A stretch of 64,000 nucleotides of DNA from Bordetella petrii (GCA_017745595.1 WMBV01000008.1:62001-126000), one strand, 5' to 3'. Positions 1 through 9,248 are shown, counted from the stretch's first letter. Numbers and translations are program-made. Notes: generated by a model not told the origin, from the sequence alone.

Positions 1-1017
1 GGGCCCCGCACGGTTGAACAGCCAGCGCGCGCCCATCGACATCAGGCCGAGCGCGCTGCGGGACTGGTCATTCAACGACATCTTCTTGCGCAGCTTGACG
101 ATGACGCGCGCCTGATAATGGTCTTGCAAGTTTTGGCCCACGCCGGGCAGGTCGGCATGGACGGCGATGCCATGTTGCCGCAGCAGGCCGGCCGGGCCGA
201 TGCCCGACAATTGCAGTACCTGGGGCGATTGCAGGGCGCCGGCGGCCAGCAGCACCTCGGATTCGGCCCGCGCCGATTGCGGGGCGCCATCGCGCAGCCA
301 TTCGACACCCGTGGCCCGGCCCTGCCTGACCAGCACGCGCGTGACGTGCACGCCTGTCAGCACCGTCAGGTTGGGCCGTGTCCACGCCGGCGCCAGGAAC
401 GCCGAGGCCGCGTCGCAGCGCCAGTGGCCGCGCAGGGTCAGCTGATAGGCGCCCAGGCCTTCGGTGCGCGCGCCGTTGAAATCGGGATTGCGGCCGTAGC
501 CGGCTTCGGCGCCGGCCTCCAGCCACGCTTGGCAGTAGGGATGATCGTTGCGCAGTTCCGAAACGCATAGTTCGCCGGCGCCACCGTGGTATTCGCTGGC
601 GCCCGCCTCGTGGCGTTCGGAACGCTTGAAGAACGGCAGCACCTGGCGATAGCCCCAGCCGTCCGCGCCCAGGGCCTGCCAGTCATCGAAATCGGCGTGC
701 TGGCCGCGGATGTACAGCAAACCGTTGATGGCGCTGGACCCGCCCAATACCCGCCCGCGCGGCCAGACGATGTTGCGGTTGCCGGTGGCGGGCTGGGCTT
801 CGGTCTGGAATTGCCACGAGAAGCGCGGGTCGTAGATGGTGCGGAAGTAGCCGATGGGCAATCGCAGCCAGAAGTTGCCGCCCTTGCCGCCCGCCTCGAG
901 CAGCAGCACGCGGCAGCGCGGATCGGCGCTGAGCCGGTTGGCCAGCACGCAACCCGCCGAGCCGGCGCCCACGATGATGTAGTCGTAGCCGCCCTGGGCC
1001 TGCTTGCCGCGGCTCAT
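1..1017 (-). CDS. GMC-family FAD-dependent oxidoreductase (choline/alcohol dehydrogenase type), C-terminus cut by window edge
   Basis: Reading leftwards from an ATG at 1017, 339 codons stay open to base 1 with no stop, so the gene is partial. The N-terminus carries the FAD-binding Rossmann motif GAGSAG at residues 17-22 and, further on, the GMC signature region RGRVLGGSSAIN. GMC enzymes oxidise alcohols with FAD; whole proteins are about 530-550 residues, so roughly 200 residues are missing. The start overlaps the stop of the upstream sulfatase in an ATGA, which implies translational coupling in an operon with the sulfatase and the Bug receptor. The substrate cannot be read from sequence; a sulfatase-released alcohol is a reasonable inference. 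Confidence 0.88.
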   Translation of the reverse strand, partial: MSRGKQAQGGYDYIIVGAGSAGCVLANRLSADPRCRVLLLEAGGKGGNFWLRLPIGYFRTIYDPRFSWQFQTEAQPATGNRNIVWPRGRVLGGSSAINGLLYIRGQHADFDDWQALGADGWGYRQVLPFFKRSERHEAGASEYHGGAGELCVSELRNDHPYCQAWLEAGAEAGYGRNPDFNGARTEGLGAYQLTLRGHWRCDAASAFLAPAWTRPNLTVLTGVHVTRVLVRQGRATGVEWLRDGAPQSARAESEVLLAAGALQSPQVLQLSGIGPAGLLRQHGIAVHADLPGVGQNLQDHYQARVIVKLRKKMSLNDQSRSALGLMSMGARWLFNRAGP

Positions 1018-2546
1018 CGCGAGGGCGCCTGCAGGCCCAGGCGCTGGTAGGCCTCGGGAGGGGCATCGTTGTCGCGCATGATGTTGTGCATCAGTTCTTG
1101 CAGCCGCTGTTCGATGGCCGCGTCGCGAAACGGGTGCTGCTGGGCATAATCCCGGTCCAGGTCGTACAGCACCGTGGTGGTGTCTTCGTACCCGCCGCCC
1201 TGCCCCTGGTGGCCGGTGGGCTGTCCACGATCGTTGCGGCGCGCCGGCACCTTCAGCAGCGGCACGCCCTGCGTGAACGCGAACGGCGGCGCGAGCTCGG
1301 CGCCGCGCAGGTCGTCGACATGGAACATGGTCTTCAGGTGCATGGGCATCAGCGTGTATTCGTACAACTGCTGGCGCGTCATGTCTTCGGGGTACAAGAA
1401 GTACGTATAGCGGCCGTCGGTAATGTTGGTGCCGGCGCCGAACATGCCGTACAACGCCGCTTCGCGGCCTGGGCCGTCTTGCGCCAATAGCGGCAGCAGC
1501 GACCGGCCGTTGCAGGTGGACGGCGGCTCGACGCCATGCAGCGCCAGCAGCGTCGGCATGATGTCTATCGTTTGCGTCAGGGCCTGGCGGCGTTCGCCGG
1601 CATGGCCGGCATAGTCGGGATGATGGACGATCAGCGGAATGTGGGCGATCTCGTTGTAGAAGGGCATGCGGTTCTTGCCCCACCAGTCGTGTTCGGCCAG
1701 CAGGAAGCCGTGGTCGGTCGTCAGCACGACGGCCGTGTCTTTCCACATGTCGTGCTCGTCCAGGAAGTCGAGCAGGCGGCCGAAATGGTGGTCGCACATC
1801 GCTACCAGCGCGGCATAGTTGGCGCGCAGCTCGGCGATTTCACTGGCCGACTCTTCATTGCGCTTGTAGCGCGGCCAATCCAGAATGGGGCCGTCGTAAT
1901 CGCTGGGGTAGCGTTCGCGGTAATGCGCCGGCGCATGGAACGGCTCGTGGGGGTCGAAGCATTCCAGGTGCAGCAGCCAGTCGTCGGCCTGCCGGTTGCG
2001 TTCCAGGAACTCGAAGCCGGCGGCAAAGGTGCGGGGACAGCAGTAGTCGGCCTCGTCGCGCATGAATTCGCGGTTCACCATCGCCTGGATGCGGCCGTCG
2101 TTCTTGCCGGCGGGCTGTTGCATCGGATGGTACATGGCACGGAAGCGCTCCAGCGGCGGCTGGACCATGGCCTTCCATTTATCCCATTCCTGGCCGCGCA
2201 CGAATTCCCAGGTGTTGTAGCGGTTGTGGTAAGTCGCGCCGCCGTCTTCCCAATAATGGTAGTGATCCGACACCAGGTGCGTGTATACCCCCTGCGCGCC
2301 CAGCAACTGGGCGAACGACTGGTCGAACGGTTCTAGCGGCCCCCAGCTGCGGTGCAGGAAATTCAGGCGCCCCGTGTGCATTTCGCGCCGCGCGGGCATG
2401 CAGGGCAGGCTGCCCACGAAATGCCGCTCGAACGTGATGGCGCGCTGCGCAAAGCGGTTGAAGTTGGGGGTGTCGATGGCGGTGCCGCCGTAGCATTGCA
2501 GCGCCGATCGCATCAGCGAGTCGAACAGGACGAAGATGGTGCGCAT
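1014..2546 (-). CDS. Sulfatase family hydrolase (formylglycine type), probably cytoplasmic
   Basis: The 510-residue protein has the type I sulfatase signature C-M-P-A-R-R-E-M-H-T-G at residues 49-59, where Cys49 would be converted to formylglycine, and an early metal-binding Asp9. A second metal-site region contains TTDHGF followed by the usual basic residues. No signal peptide is visible, so it probably acts in the cytoplasm on an imported sulfate ester; related phosphonate monoester hydrolases share this fold and cannot be excluded. It lies 3 nt downstream of a Bug receptor gene and overlaps the GMC oxidoreductase start by 4 nt, so the three genes look like one transcription unit. A formylglycine-generating enzyme would be needed from elsewhere in the genome. 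Confidence 0.88.
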   Translation of the reverse strand: MRTIFVLFDSLMRSALQCYGGTAIDTPNFNRFAQRAITFERHFVGSLPCMPARREMHTGRLNFLHRSWGPLEPFDQSFAQLLGAQGVYTHLVSDHYHYWEDGGATYHNRYNTWEFVRGQEWDKWKAMVQPPLERFRAMYHPMQQPAGKNDGRIQAMVNREFMRDEADYCCPRTFAAGFEFLERNRQADDWLLHLECFDPHEPFHAPAHYRERYPSDYDGPILDWPRYKRNEESASEIAELRANYAALVAMCDHHFGRLLDFLDEHDMWKDTAVVLTTDHGFLLAEHDWWGKNRMPFYNEIAHIPLIVHHPDYAGHAGERRQALTQTIDIMPTLLALHGVEPPSTCNGRSLLPLLAQDGPGREAALYGMFGAGTNITDGRYTYFLYPEDMTRQQLYEYTLMPMHLKTMFHVDDLRGAELAPPFAFTQGVPLLKVPARRNDRGQPTGHQGQGGGYEDTTTVLYDLDRDYAQQHPFRDAAIEQRLQELMHNIMRDNDAPPEAYQRLGLQAPSR

Positions 2547-2549
2547 GCG

Positions 2550-3554
2550 TTATTCCACCTTGATATGTGCGGTGCGGACGATGTCTGTCCACTTGTCGAG
2601 ATCGGCGCGGACGATGGCATCGAAGTCGGCCACGCTGGTGGGGTCGGCCGCCGTGATGCCGCTGCGCGTCATCGCATCGCGCACCTTGGGATCGGCCAGC
2701 GCTTGCGCCGCGGCCTGGTTCAGGCGCTCGACGACGGCGGCGGGCGTGGCCTTGGGCGCAAGCAAGCCGATCCATTGATCGGTGTTGAAGCCGGGCTCTC
2801 CTGCTTCCGCCATGGTGGGCACCTGCGGCAGCTGGGGCATGCGTTTGTCGCTGGCCACCGCCAGCGCCGCGATCTTGCCGGCGGTGATCTGGGGCAGCGC
2901 CACGGCGGCATTGGCAAAATGGAAATCGACCCGGCCGCCGATCTGGTCCGTCATGGCCGGAGGGCCGCCCTTGTAGGCGACGTGCACGATATCGAGCTGC
3001 TCGCGCGACTTCAGCCATTCGCCCGCCAGGTGGCCGGGCGTGCCGTTGCCGGCCGACGCGTAATTGAGCTGCCCCGGCGTAGCGCGGGCGCGCGCGATCA
3101 GGTCGGCCAACGATTTCGGCCCCTGGGTGGGATGCGTGACCAGGATCAGCGGGGCATAGGCCAGCGGCGCCACCGGCTGGAAATCGCGCAGCAGGTTGAA
3201 GGGTTGCGGCAGCCCTACGGCCTGGTTGATGGCGATGGCGCTGGTGGTAACCATCAGGGTGTAGCCATCGGCCGGGGCCTTGGCTACCGCGTCGGCGCCG
3301 ATCGTGCCGCCCGCGCCCGTCTTGTTTTCGACGATTACGGTGGTGCCCAGTTCCGCCTGCATTTTTTCGGCGAGCAGGCGGGCCGGCAGGTCCACCAGCC
3401 CGCCGGCGGGCCAAGGCACAATGATGCGGACCGGCTGGTCCGGAAAGCCGGCCGCCACGCTGGCGGCCATGCTGCCGGCCAGCAGGGCGCCCAGCATGCC
3501 GGTGATGAGCTTGCGGCGCCGGTGGGCGATGCCGCTGGGGTAGCGGTTATTCAT
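2550..3554 (-). CDS. Bug/TctC-family periplasmic solute-binding receptor
   Basis: This 334-residue protein has a basic N-region with consecutive arginines and a hydrophobic stretch (about residues 13-35), ending near an Ala-Ala-Gly cleavage region before the typical FPDQPVRIIVPWPAGG start of the mature Bug fold. Bug proteins bind carboxylates or other small solutes in the periplasm for tripartite tricarboxylate transporters, but many are orphans. No TctA/TctB membrane genes are present in the window. The gene is first in the operon with sulfatase and GMC oxidoreductase, so its ligand may be the sulfated substrate or its product; that is inference. Confidence 0.92.
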   Translation of the reverse strand: MNNRYPSGIAHRRRKLITGMLGALLAGSMAASVAAGFPDQPVRIIVPWPAGGLVDLPARLLAEKMQAELGTTVIVENKTGAGGTIGADAVAKAPADGYTLMVTTSAIAINQAVGLPQPFNLLRDFQPVAPLAYAPLILVTHPTQGPKSLADLIARARATPGQLNYASAGNGTPGHLAGEWLKSREQLDIVHVAYKGGPPAMTDQIGGRVDFHFANAAVALPQITAGKIAALAVASDKRMPQLPQVPTMAEAGEPGFNTDQWIGLLAPKATPAAVVERLNQAAAQALADPKVRDAMTRSGITAADPTSVADFDAIVRADLDKWTDIVRTAHIKVE

Positions 3555-3720
3555 TAGCTTGTCTCCTGGGCAGGCTCTGGGCGACGGATCGCTCGCGCAC
3601 GGCCTGCTCGTTGTTATGAGGCCCGAATCGGAAATGATTCATCTAAAGGTTCTATAAACCATACGACCGACACACAATTCATGTCAAGAGCCTCAGCGAA
3701 ATCGATCCGGCTGGGAATGC

Positions 3721-3758
3721 AAAAAGCCCCCACAGCCTTGTGGGCTGCGGGGGCTTTT
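3721..3758 (-). terminator. Bidirectional Rho-independent terminator
   Basis: An inverted repeat pairs AAAAGCCCCC-CAGCC with GGGCTG-GGGGGCTTTT around a short TTGT loop. A T-run follows the stem on either strand. It lies in the 303-nt gap between yidC (transcribed leftward, ending at 3858) and the Bug gene start at 3554. It would stop yidC-operon transcripts before the Bug operon. The rest of the gap holds the GGTGTCTGAC palindrome at 3792-3822 and the Bug upstream region, with no open reading frame I can support. Confidence 0.88.
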
Positions 3759-3791
3759 GAATGGGAACGCGCGGGGCGGGAAGCGGTTAGC

Positions 3792-3822
3792 GGTGTCTGA
3801 CACCCTGGGGGAGTCAGACACC
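3792..3822 (+). repeat. GGTGTCTGAC palindromic repeat, single copy (forward)
   Basis: Ten-base arms GGTGTCTGAC and GTCAGACACC flank an 11-base asymmetric centre (ACCCTGGGGGA), which gives a stem with one A-A mismatch and a CCC/GGG inner stem. This copy lies 35 nt beyond the yidC stop. Confidence 0.9.
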
Positions 3823-3857
3823 CGGCATGCCGGGAATGGCCCGGCCAGCCGGCGCGG

Positions 3858-5546
3858 CTAGCGGTTAGCCGCGGCGCTGGCCTTGCGCTGCAGGTTGCGC
3901 GTGATGGTCCATTGCTGCGCGATGGACAGGGTGTTGTTGACGCACCAGTACAGCACCAGGCCGGCCGGGAAGAAGAACATCATTCCGCCGAACACCAGCG
4001 GCATGATCATCATGACCTTGGCCTGGATGGGATCGGGCGGCGTGGGGTTCAGCTTGATCTGCAGGAACATGGTGGCCATCATGACCGCCGGCAGGATGAA
4101 GTAGGGATCGCGCACCGACAGGTCGTGCACCCACAGGATCCAGGGCGCGCCGCGCATTTCGACGCTGGCCAGCAGCACCCAGTACAGGGCAATGAACACC
4201 GGAATCTGCACTACCATGGGCAGGCAGCCGCCCAGCGGGTTGATTTTCTCGGTGCGGTACATCTCCATCATGGCCTGGTTGAGCTTCTGGCGGTCGTCGC
4301 CGTACTTCTCTTTCAGGGCCTGCAGTCGCGGCGCCACTTGCTTCATGCGCGCCATCGAGCGGTAGCTGGCGGCGGCCAGCGGGAAGAACACCGCCTTGAT
4401 GATGACGGTGAGAGCGACGATGGCCCAGCCCCAGTTGCCCAGCAGGCCGTGCAGCCAGGTCAGCAGCGCGAACAGCGGCTTGGCGATGATGGTCAGCCAG
4501 CCGTAGTCGACCACCAGTTCCAGGCCCGGCGCAACCGCGGCCATGGCTTTCTGGTCTTGCGGGCCGACCCACAGGCGCGAATCGACCTGGGCGGTGGCGC
4601 CCGGCTGCACGGCGCCCACGGCTTCGATGCTGCGCGCGGCGTACAGGTTGGGCCGCACTTGCAGCAGTTCGTTGGTGCGCGGCTTGCCTTGCGGCACCAC
4701 CCAGGCGGTGGCGAAATAATGCTGCACCACGGCCAGCCAGCCGTTGTCGGCCTGCTTGACGTAGTCGCCCTTGCCCTTGGCGATGTCCGAGAACGTGACC
4801 TTCTGGAATTTCTCTTGTTCGGAATAGACCGCGATGCCGGTGAACGTGTGATAGAAGCTGGACGTATCGGCCGGGTCGTTGCCGTCGCGCAGCAGCTGCA
4901 GGTACAGCGAGGGCGACAGCGGGGCTTCGGTGATGTTGGTCAGCGCGTGCTGGACGTCGATGTCGTAGCGGCCGCGATGCAGGGTGTAGGTCTTGGTGAC
5001 CTTCAGGCCGCCCGATTCGGCCTGGAACACCACTTGCAGGGTGTCGCCCGACAATTCGTGTTCGGTGGACACCAGACGGAACGGGGTCTGGTGGTTGGGG
5101 AAGCTTTGTCCGTCGGCGGCGCCGACCAGGCCCGATTGCACCACGTAGGTGAGTTCGGGCGAGTGGTCGAGCAGCACGGTGGGCTTGTTGGGCTGGCCCG
5201 ACGTGGGGAATTTCAGCAGTTCGGCGCGCACCAGCTGGGCGCCGGTGGTGTCGAAGGTAAGACGCAGCACGTCGGTGCTGATCACTACCTGTTCGGCCCG
5301 GGCCGCGGCGGGCGCGGCGCCGGCCCCGGGCACCGGGCTGGAAGCCGTGGCGGCCGGCGCGGTGGGCACCGACGGCGTGTCGGTCTGGCCATTGGCATCC
5401 GGCTTCTGCGCCGACGATTCGGCGTTGCTGGCCGCGGGCGGCGTGCCGAACAACGACGGCTTGCCGTTATGGATTTGCCAGTTGTTCCACAGAAGCAACA
5501 GCGAGAAAGAGAAGATCATCCAGAGGATGGTTCGTCGGATATCCAT
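3858..5546 (-). CDS. yidC: Membrane protein insertase YidC
   Basis: The 562-residue protein matches Gram-negative YidC in length and layout: an N-terminal membrane anchor (about residues 7-23), a large periplasmic P1 domain after a Pro/Ala-rich linker, then the conserved five-helix insertase core from about residue 350, including the cytoplasmic loop with YRSMARMKQVAPRL and the segment LGGCLPMVVQIPVF. It inserts and folds inner-membrane proteins with or without SecYEG. It is the downstream member of the conserved rpmH-rnpA-yidD-yidC order. A strong terminator lies about 100 nt beyond its stop. Confidence 0.98.
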   Translation of the reverse strand: MDIRRTILWMIFSFSLLLLWNNWQIHNGKPSLFGTPPAASNAESSAQKPDANGQTDTPSVPTAPAATASSPVPGAGAAPAAARAEQVVISTDVLRLTFDTTGAQLVRAELLKFPTSGQPNKPTVLLDHSPELTYVVQSGLVGAADGQSFPNHQTPFRLVSTEHELSGDTLQVVFQAESGGLKVTKTYTLHRGRYDIDVQHALTNITEAPLSPSLYLQLLRDGNDPADTSSFYHTFTGIAVYSEQEKFQKVTFSDIAKGKGDYVKQADNGWLAVVQHYFATAWVVPQGKPRTNELLQVRPNLYAARSIEAVGAVQPGATAQVDSRLWVGPQDQKAMAAVAPGLELVVDYGWLTIIAKPLFALLTWLHGLLGNWGWAIVALTVIIKAVFFPLAAASYRSMARMKQVAPRLQALKEKYGDDRQKLNQAMMEMYRTEKINPLGGCLPMVVQIPVFIALYWVLLASVEMRGAPWILWVHDLSVRDPYFILPAVMMATMFLQIKLNPTPPDPIQAKVMMIMPLVFGGMMFFFPAGLVLYWCVNNTLSIAQQWTITRNLQRKASAAANR

Positions 5547-5606
5547 GGTGCCTACGTAAGTATGCGGGCCGGCCGGAAGCGGAACGGCAAACCCACGAGT
5601 TTAGCG

Positions 5607-5879
5607 TCAATTGGGACCGGTGCGGCGCTGATGCGCGCGGCACGGGGGCGAGTCGGAAGGATGCAAAGGCGGTACGGGGTCGTGTCCGCCCGGTGACCAC
5701 GGGTGGCAGCGGCCGATGCGGCGCGCCGCCAGCCAGCTGCCGCGCCAGGCGCCGTGCTGTTCGATGGCCTGGATGGCATACGCCGAACAGGTCGGCGTAA
5801 ACCGGCATTGCCGCCCCAGCCAGGGGCTGAGAAAGAACCGGTAAAACCGGATGGGGGCGATCAGCAGGGCCTTCAGCAT
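5607..5879 (-). CDS. yidD: Membrane protein insertion efficiency factor YidD
   Basis: A 90-residue protein with the DUF37/YidD motif: an amphipathic N-terminus ([13 protein letters not shown]) followed by C25-R-F-T-P-T-C31-S-A-Y and the later R-C-H-P-W motif. YidD sits at the inner face of the membrane and assists YidC-dependent insertion. Its start overlaps the end of rnpA by 7 nt, the usual arrangement in proteobacteria, and yidC follows 60 nt downstream. Confidence 0.96.
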   Translation of the reverse strand: MLKALLIAPIRFYRFFLSPWLGRQCRFTPTCSAYAIQAIEQHGAWRGSWLAARRIGRCHPWSPGGHDPVPPLHPSDSPPCRAHQRRTGPN

Positions 5880-6247
5880 GGCTTCACGCGGTCGAAGTGA
5901 GCGTCTACTTCGGCGCGCGCCAGGCGCTTGAGCGCGGTGAGCGATGCCGGGGCCGGCTTGCTGTGCAGGCGCAGCACGTAGTCTTGCGGCGGCAATTGCA
6001 GCCGGCGGTGCCGGAAGGCTTCGCGTATGACCCGCTTGAGCGCGTTGCGCGTGCTGGCATGCGCCGCGTAGCGTTTGGCGATGATCATGCCCAGGCGCGC
6101 CTGAGCCGCCTGCCCCGGGGGCAGGCTATTGGGCGCGGTGCTGAGAATGAAGAAAGCCCCTCGGGCCTGCCGGCGCCCTTTCAGGGCGGCGGCGAACTCA
6201 GAGGGGCGATGCAGCCGCGCCTCGGGAGGAAGCGTGGCGCGCGGCAT
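5873..6247 (-). CDS. rnpA: Ribonuclease P protein component
   Basis: This 124-residue basic protein shows the RNase P protein signature [10 protein letters not shown] at residues 67-76 (the RNR motif) and the N-terminal region LHRPSEF typical of the family. It is the protein cofactor of the RNase P ribozyme that matures tRNA 5' ends. It lies 49 nt downstream of rpmH and overlaps yidD. Confidence 0.97.
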   Translation of the reverse strand: MPRATLPPEARLHRPSEFAAALKGRRQARGAFFILSTAPNSLPPGQAAQARLGMIIAKRYAAHASTRNALKRVIREAFRHRRLQLPPQDYVLRLHSKPAPASLTALKRLARAEVDAHFDRVKPC

Positions 6248-6296
6248 GAACGACCGGTGCGGCGATACGCGAAAGGCGGAAAGACCCGGTGCCGGC

Positions 6297-6431
6297 CTAC
6301 ACGGCCAGGCGCTTGCGGCCCTTGGCGCGGCGGGCGTTCAGTACGGCACGGCCGCCACGGGTTTTCATGCGCACGCGAAAGCCGTGGGTACGCTTGCGGC
6401 GGGTAACGGAAGGTTGGTAGGTGCGTTTCAT
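6297..6431 (-). CDS. rpmH: 50S ribosomal protein L34
   Basis: Translation of the minus strand from the ATG at 6431 gives a 44-residue, highly basic protein that begins MKRTYQPS, contains [17 protein letters not shown], and ends RKRLAV before TAG. This is a full-length, near-consensus L34. It heads the rpmH-rnpA-yidD-yidC operon and diverges from dnaA. The upstream leader contains a long-range inverted repeat (6455-6463 with 6545-6553). Confidence 0.98.
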   Translation of the reverse strand: MKRTYQPSVTRRKRTHGFRVRMKTRGGRAVLNARRAKGRKRLAV

Positions 6432-6454
6432 GGACGATCCACAAAAAGAACAAC

Positions 6455-6553
6455 GTCAGAAGGGACCTGCCCGACGGGTTCCCGGCCAGGGCATACCCCG
6501 GCGCACATGACGGCGGGGGTGAGCCCCGGCGTACGAAAAAGGAACCTTCTGAC
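6455..6553 (-). promoter_or_regulatory. Structured leader/spacer upstream of rpmH, bounded by a 9-bp inverted repeat
   Basis: GTCAGAAGG at 6455-6463 is exactly complementary to CCTTCTGAC at 6545-6553, and the pairing extends inward with two mismatches in 13. Between the arms lie further G/C-rich hairpin sequences around 6510-6530. In rpmH mRNA this would fold into a roughly 100-nt closed domain a short distance before the rpmH start. It could be an expression-control leader or a structural part of the origin region. The inverted repeat is seen directly; the function is inferred. Confidence 0.4.
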
Positions 6554-6684
6554 AGACAGAATTCGGAAAAGCCCATCATTTCAGCAAGTTTTCTCTGCCT
6601 TGTCAAACAGTTACGCCGTGAACAGGGGGACGTAACGGGCGCGGCCTGTGGATAACCCACCCCCAGGCAAGGTAGAATCGAGGT
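6533..6684 (+). promoter_or_regulatory. dnaA upstream region, candidate oriC-associated segment
   Basis: The gap between divergent rpmH and dnaA contains a relatively A/T-rich stretch (about 6533-6612) and one perfect DnaA box, TGTGGATAA (complement of TTATCCACA), at 6647-6655, just before dnaA. A weak 7-of-9 match, CGATCCACA, lies at 6435-6443. The box probably serves dnaA autoregulation. With only one perfect box seen, placing the replication origin here is plausible from gene context but not proven. Confidence 0.45.
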
Positions 6685-6699
6685 TTGAACAAGAGCGAC

Positions 6700-8136
6700 A
6701 TGAAAGAATTCTGGCAGACCTGCGTCAGTCGTCTAGAGCAGGAACTCCCCCCCCAACAGATCAGCGCCTGGATCCGGCCGCTGGTACCGCTTGCGTACGA
6801 CGAGACGCAGGCCGTGTTACGCGTTGCCGCGCCCAACCGGTTCAAGCTGGACTGGGTGCGCAAGAACTTTTCTCATCAAATAGAGGCCCTGGCGGCCGAA
6901 TGGTTCCAGCGGCCGGTGCAGGTGGCGTTCGAGCTGCCCGCCGGCAGCACGGCGCCGCGCATGCCCGTGGCGCCCCGGGTACCGGTGGCGCCGGCCGCCG
7001 GCGCGGCGCCCGCGGCCCCGATCGCGCCCGCGCCCTCGGCGATGCCCTCGGCCGCCGCCGTGGCGGGCGTGGCGGCGGCCATGCAGGCCGACGCGGCCGG
7101 CGTGGTCTACGAACGTTCGCGCCTGAATACCGACCTGACCTTCGAAAACTTCGTCACCGGCAAGGCCAACCAGCTGGCCCGCGCCGCGGCGCTGCAGGTG
7201 GCCGAGAACCCCGGCATTTCGTACAACCCGCTGTTCCTGTACGGCGGCGTGGGCCTGGGCAAAACCCACCTCATCCATGCCATCGGCAACGCCATGGTGG
7301 CGGCTGGCACCGGCGTGCGAGTGCGCTACGTGCATGCCGACCAATACGTGTCCGACGTGGTCAAGGCGTACCAGCGCAAGGCCTTCGACGACTTCAAGCG
7401 CTACTACCATTCGCTCGACCTGCTGCTCATCGACGATATCCAGTTCTTTTCGGGCAAGAGCCGCACGCAAGAAGAATTCTTCTATGCGTTCGAAGCCATG
7501 GTGGCGCAGCGCAAGCAAATCATCATCACCAGCGACACGTATCCGAAAGAACTGGCCGGCATCGACAGCCGCCTGATCTCGCGCTTCGATTCCGGCCTTA
7601 CCGTCGCCATCGAACCGCCCGAACTCGAAATGCGCGTGGCCATCCTGCTGCGCAAGGCCGAATCCGAAGGCGTGCCCATGCCCGAAGAAGTCGCCTTCTT
7701 CATCGCCAAGCACTTGCGCAGCAACGTGCGCGAACTGGAAGGCGCGCTGCGCAAGGTACTGGCCTACGCCCGCTTCCACGGCCGCGACGTGCTGTCGGTC
7801 GATGTCTGCAAAGAAGCGCTGAAAGACCTGTTGTCGGTATCCAATGGGCAGATAACGGTCGAGAATATCCAGAAGACAGTGGCCGATTTCTACAAAATCA
7901 AGGTCGCCGACATGTATTCGAAACGGCGCCCCGCCAATATCGCTTTGCCGCGCCAGGTCGCCATGTACCTGGCCAAGGAGCTCACCCAGAAAAGCCTGCC
8001 GGAAATCGGCGATCTGTTCGGTGGCCGTGACCACACCACCGTGCTGCACGCCGTACGCAAGATTTCCGATGCCCGCGCCAAGCAGGCCGAGCTGAACCAT
8101 ACCCTGCACGTGTTGGAACAAACTCTAAAAGGATGA
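6700..8136 (+). CDS. dnaA: Chromosomal replication initiator DnaA
   Basis: The protein has all four DnaA domains: an N-terminal DnaB-interaction domain beginning [16 protein letters not shown], an Ala/Pro-rich linker, the AAA+ domain with Walker A GGVGLGKT (about residue 182) and Walker B LLIDDIQ (about 242), and the C-terminal DNA-binding signature GGRDHTTV near residue 441. I place the start at ATG 6700 (478 residues) because family members begin MKEFW and AAGAG lies 4 nt upstream; an in-frame TTG at 6685 would add five residues. It initiates replication and probably regulates itself through the box at 6647. The stop overlaps the earliest possible dnaN start. Confidence 0.97.
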   Translation: MKEFWQTCVSRLEQELPPQQISAWIRPLVPLAYDETQAVLRVAAPNRFKLDWVRKNFSHQIEALAAEWFQRPVQVAFELPAGSTAPRMPVAPRVPVAPAAGAAPAAPIAPAPSAMPSAAAVAGVAAAMQADAAGVVYERSRLNTDLTFENFVTGKANQLARAAALQVAENPGISYNPLFLYGGVGLGKTHLIHAIGNAMVAAGTGVRVRYVHADQYVSDVVKAYQRKAFDDFKRYYHSLDLLLIDDIQFFSGKSRTQEEFFYAFEAMVAQRKQIIITSDTYPKELAGIDSRLISRFDSGLTVAIEPPELEMRVAILLRKAESEGVPMPEEVAFFIAKHLRSNVRELEGALRKVLAYARFHGRDVLSVDVCKEALKDLLSVSNGQITVENIQKTVADFYKIKVADMYSKRRPANIALPRQVAMYLAKELTQKSLPEIGDLFGGRDHTTVLHAVRKISDARAKQAELNHTLHVLEQTLKG

Positions 8137-8138
8137 AC

Positions 8139-9248
8139 ATGCAACTCGTACAAACCACGCGCGATGCATTGCTGAAACCGCTGTCGACCGTGGCGGGCAT
8201 CGTCGAAAGACGGCACACCCTGCCCATCCTGGCGAACATCCTCATGCGCAAGGAAGGCAACAAGGTCGCTTTCATTGCCACCGACCTCGAAGTCCAGATC
8301 ACCACGCACGCCGATTTCGGCGTGGGCCAGGACAACGAGTCCACCACCGTGGCGGCGCGCAAGCTGCTCGACATCCTGAAGGCCCTGCCCGACACTGGCG
8401 AAGTGAAGCTGGGCCTGGCCAACAACAAGCTGTCGGTGCAATCGGCCAAAAGCCGTTTCGCGCTGCAGACGCTGGCGGCCAGCGAGTTCCCCACCGTGGC
8501 GCAGCCCGAGAAATGGGACGTCTCGCTGACCCTGCCGCAGCGCACGCTGCGCCATCTGCTCAACATGGTGCACTTCGCCATGGCGCAGCAAGACATCCGC
8601 TATTACCTGAACGGCATGCTGCTGGTGTTCGAAGCCGGCCGCGTGCGCGCCGTGGCCACCGACGGCCACCGCCTGGCGCACTGCGCCACCGAAGCCGACG
8701 GCCTCAGCGAACGCCACGAAGTCATCGTGCCGCGCAAGACCGTCCTTGAAATGCAGCGCCTGCTCGAAGATTCCGACGAGCCCGTCTCCATCGACGTGGC
8801 GCCGGGCCAGATCCGTTTCCGCTTCGGCGATGTCGAACTGGTGTCCAAGCTGGTGGAAGGCAAGTTCCCCGATTTCACGCGCGTGATTCCCACCAACTAC
8901 ACGCGCCAGTTCATCGTCAGCCGCGAAGCCCTGCAAGGCAGCCTGCAGCGCGCGGCCATCCTGACCACCGACAAGTTCAAGGGTGTGCGCCTGCAGCTGG
9001 CGCAAAACCAGATGAAGATCTCGTCTTCCAACGCCGAACAAGAAGAGGCGCAGGAAGAGCTCGACATCGACTACGGCCACGAGGCCCTCGACGTCGGTTT
9101 CAACGTCGGCTACCTGCTCGACGTGCTGGGCAACGTCAAGGCCGAGAACATCCAGTGGTCGGTCATGCCCGATGCCAATGCATCGGCGCTGCTCACCCTG
9201 CCCGACGACGACCAGTTCAAGTACGTCGTCATGCCCATGCGGATCTGA
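8139..9248 (+). CDS. dnaN: DNA polymerase III beta subunit (sliding clamp)
   Basis: The 369-residue product begins [18 protein letters not shown] and has the three-repeat clamp architecture, ending in the typical YVVMPMRI tail. It encircles DNA as a dimer and tethers polymerase. An ATG at 8133 overlaps the dnaA stop and would add two residues, but the AAAGGA at 8127-8132 is spaced correctly (6 nt) only for the ATG at 8139. Co-transcription with dnaA is likely. Confidence 0.97.
   Translation: MQLVQTTRDALLKPLSTVAGIVERRHTLPILANILMRKEGNKVAFIATDLEVQITTHADFGVGQDNESTTVAARKLLDILKALPDTGEVKLGLANNKLSVQSAKSRFALQTLAASEFPTVAQPEKWDVSLTLPQRTLRHLLNMVHFAMAQQDIRYYLNGMLLVFEAGRVRAVATDGHRLAHCATEADGLSERHEVIVPRKTVLEMQRLLEDSDEPVSIDVAPGQIRFRFGDVELVSKLVEGKFPDFTRVIPTNYTRQFIVSREALQGSLQRAAILTTDKFKGVRLQLAQNQMKISSSNAEQEEAQEELDIDYGHEALDVGFNVGYLLDVLGNVKAENIQWSVMPDANASALLTLPDDDQFKYVVMPMRI

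Noticed and set aside
1014-3554. Choline sulfatase (betC) assignment for the sulfatase
   Set aside because: The neighbouring GMC gene makes it tempting, but the sulfatase N-terminus and motifs do not let me distinguish it from other formylglycine sulfatases, so no symbol is given.
3912-5696. 594-codon open frame opposite yidC
   Set aside because: It is a mirror of the G/C-rich yidC coding strand; the product is Gly/Arg/His-rich with no domain, and yidC is unambiguous.
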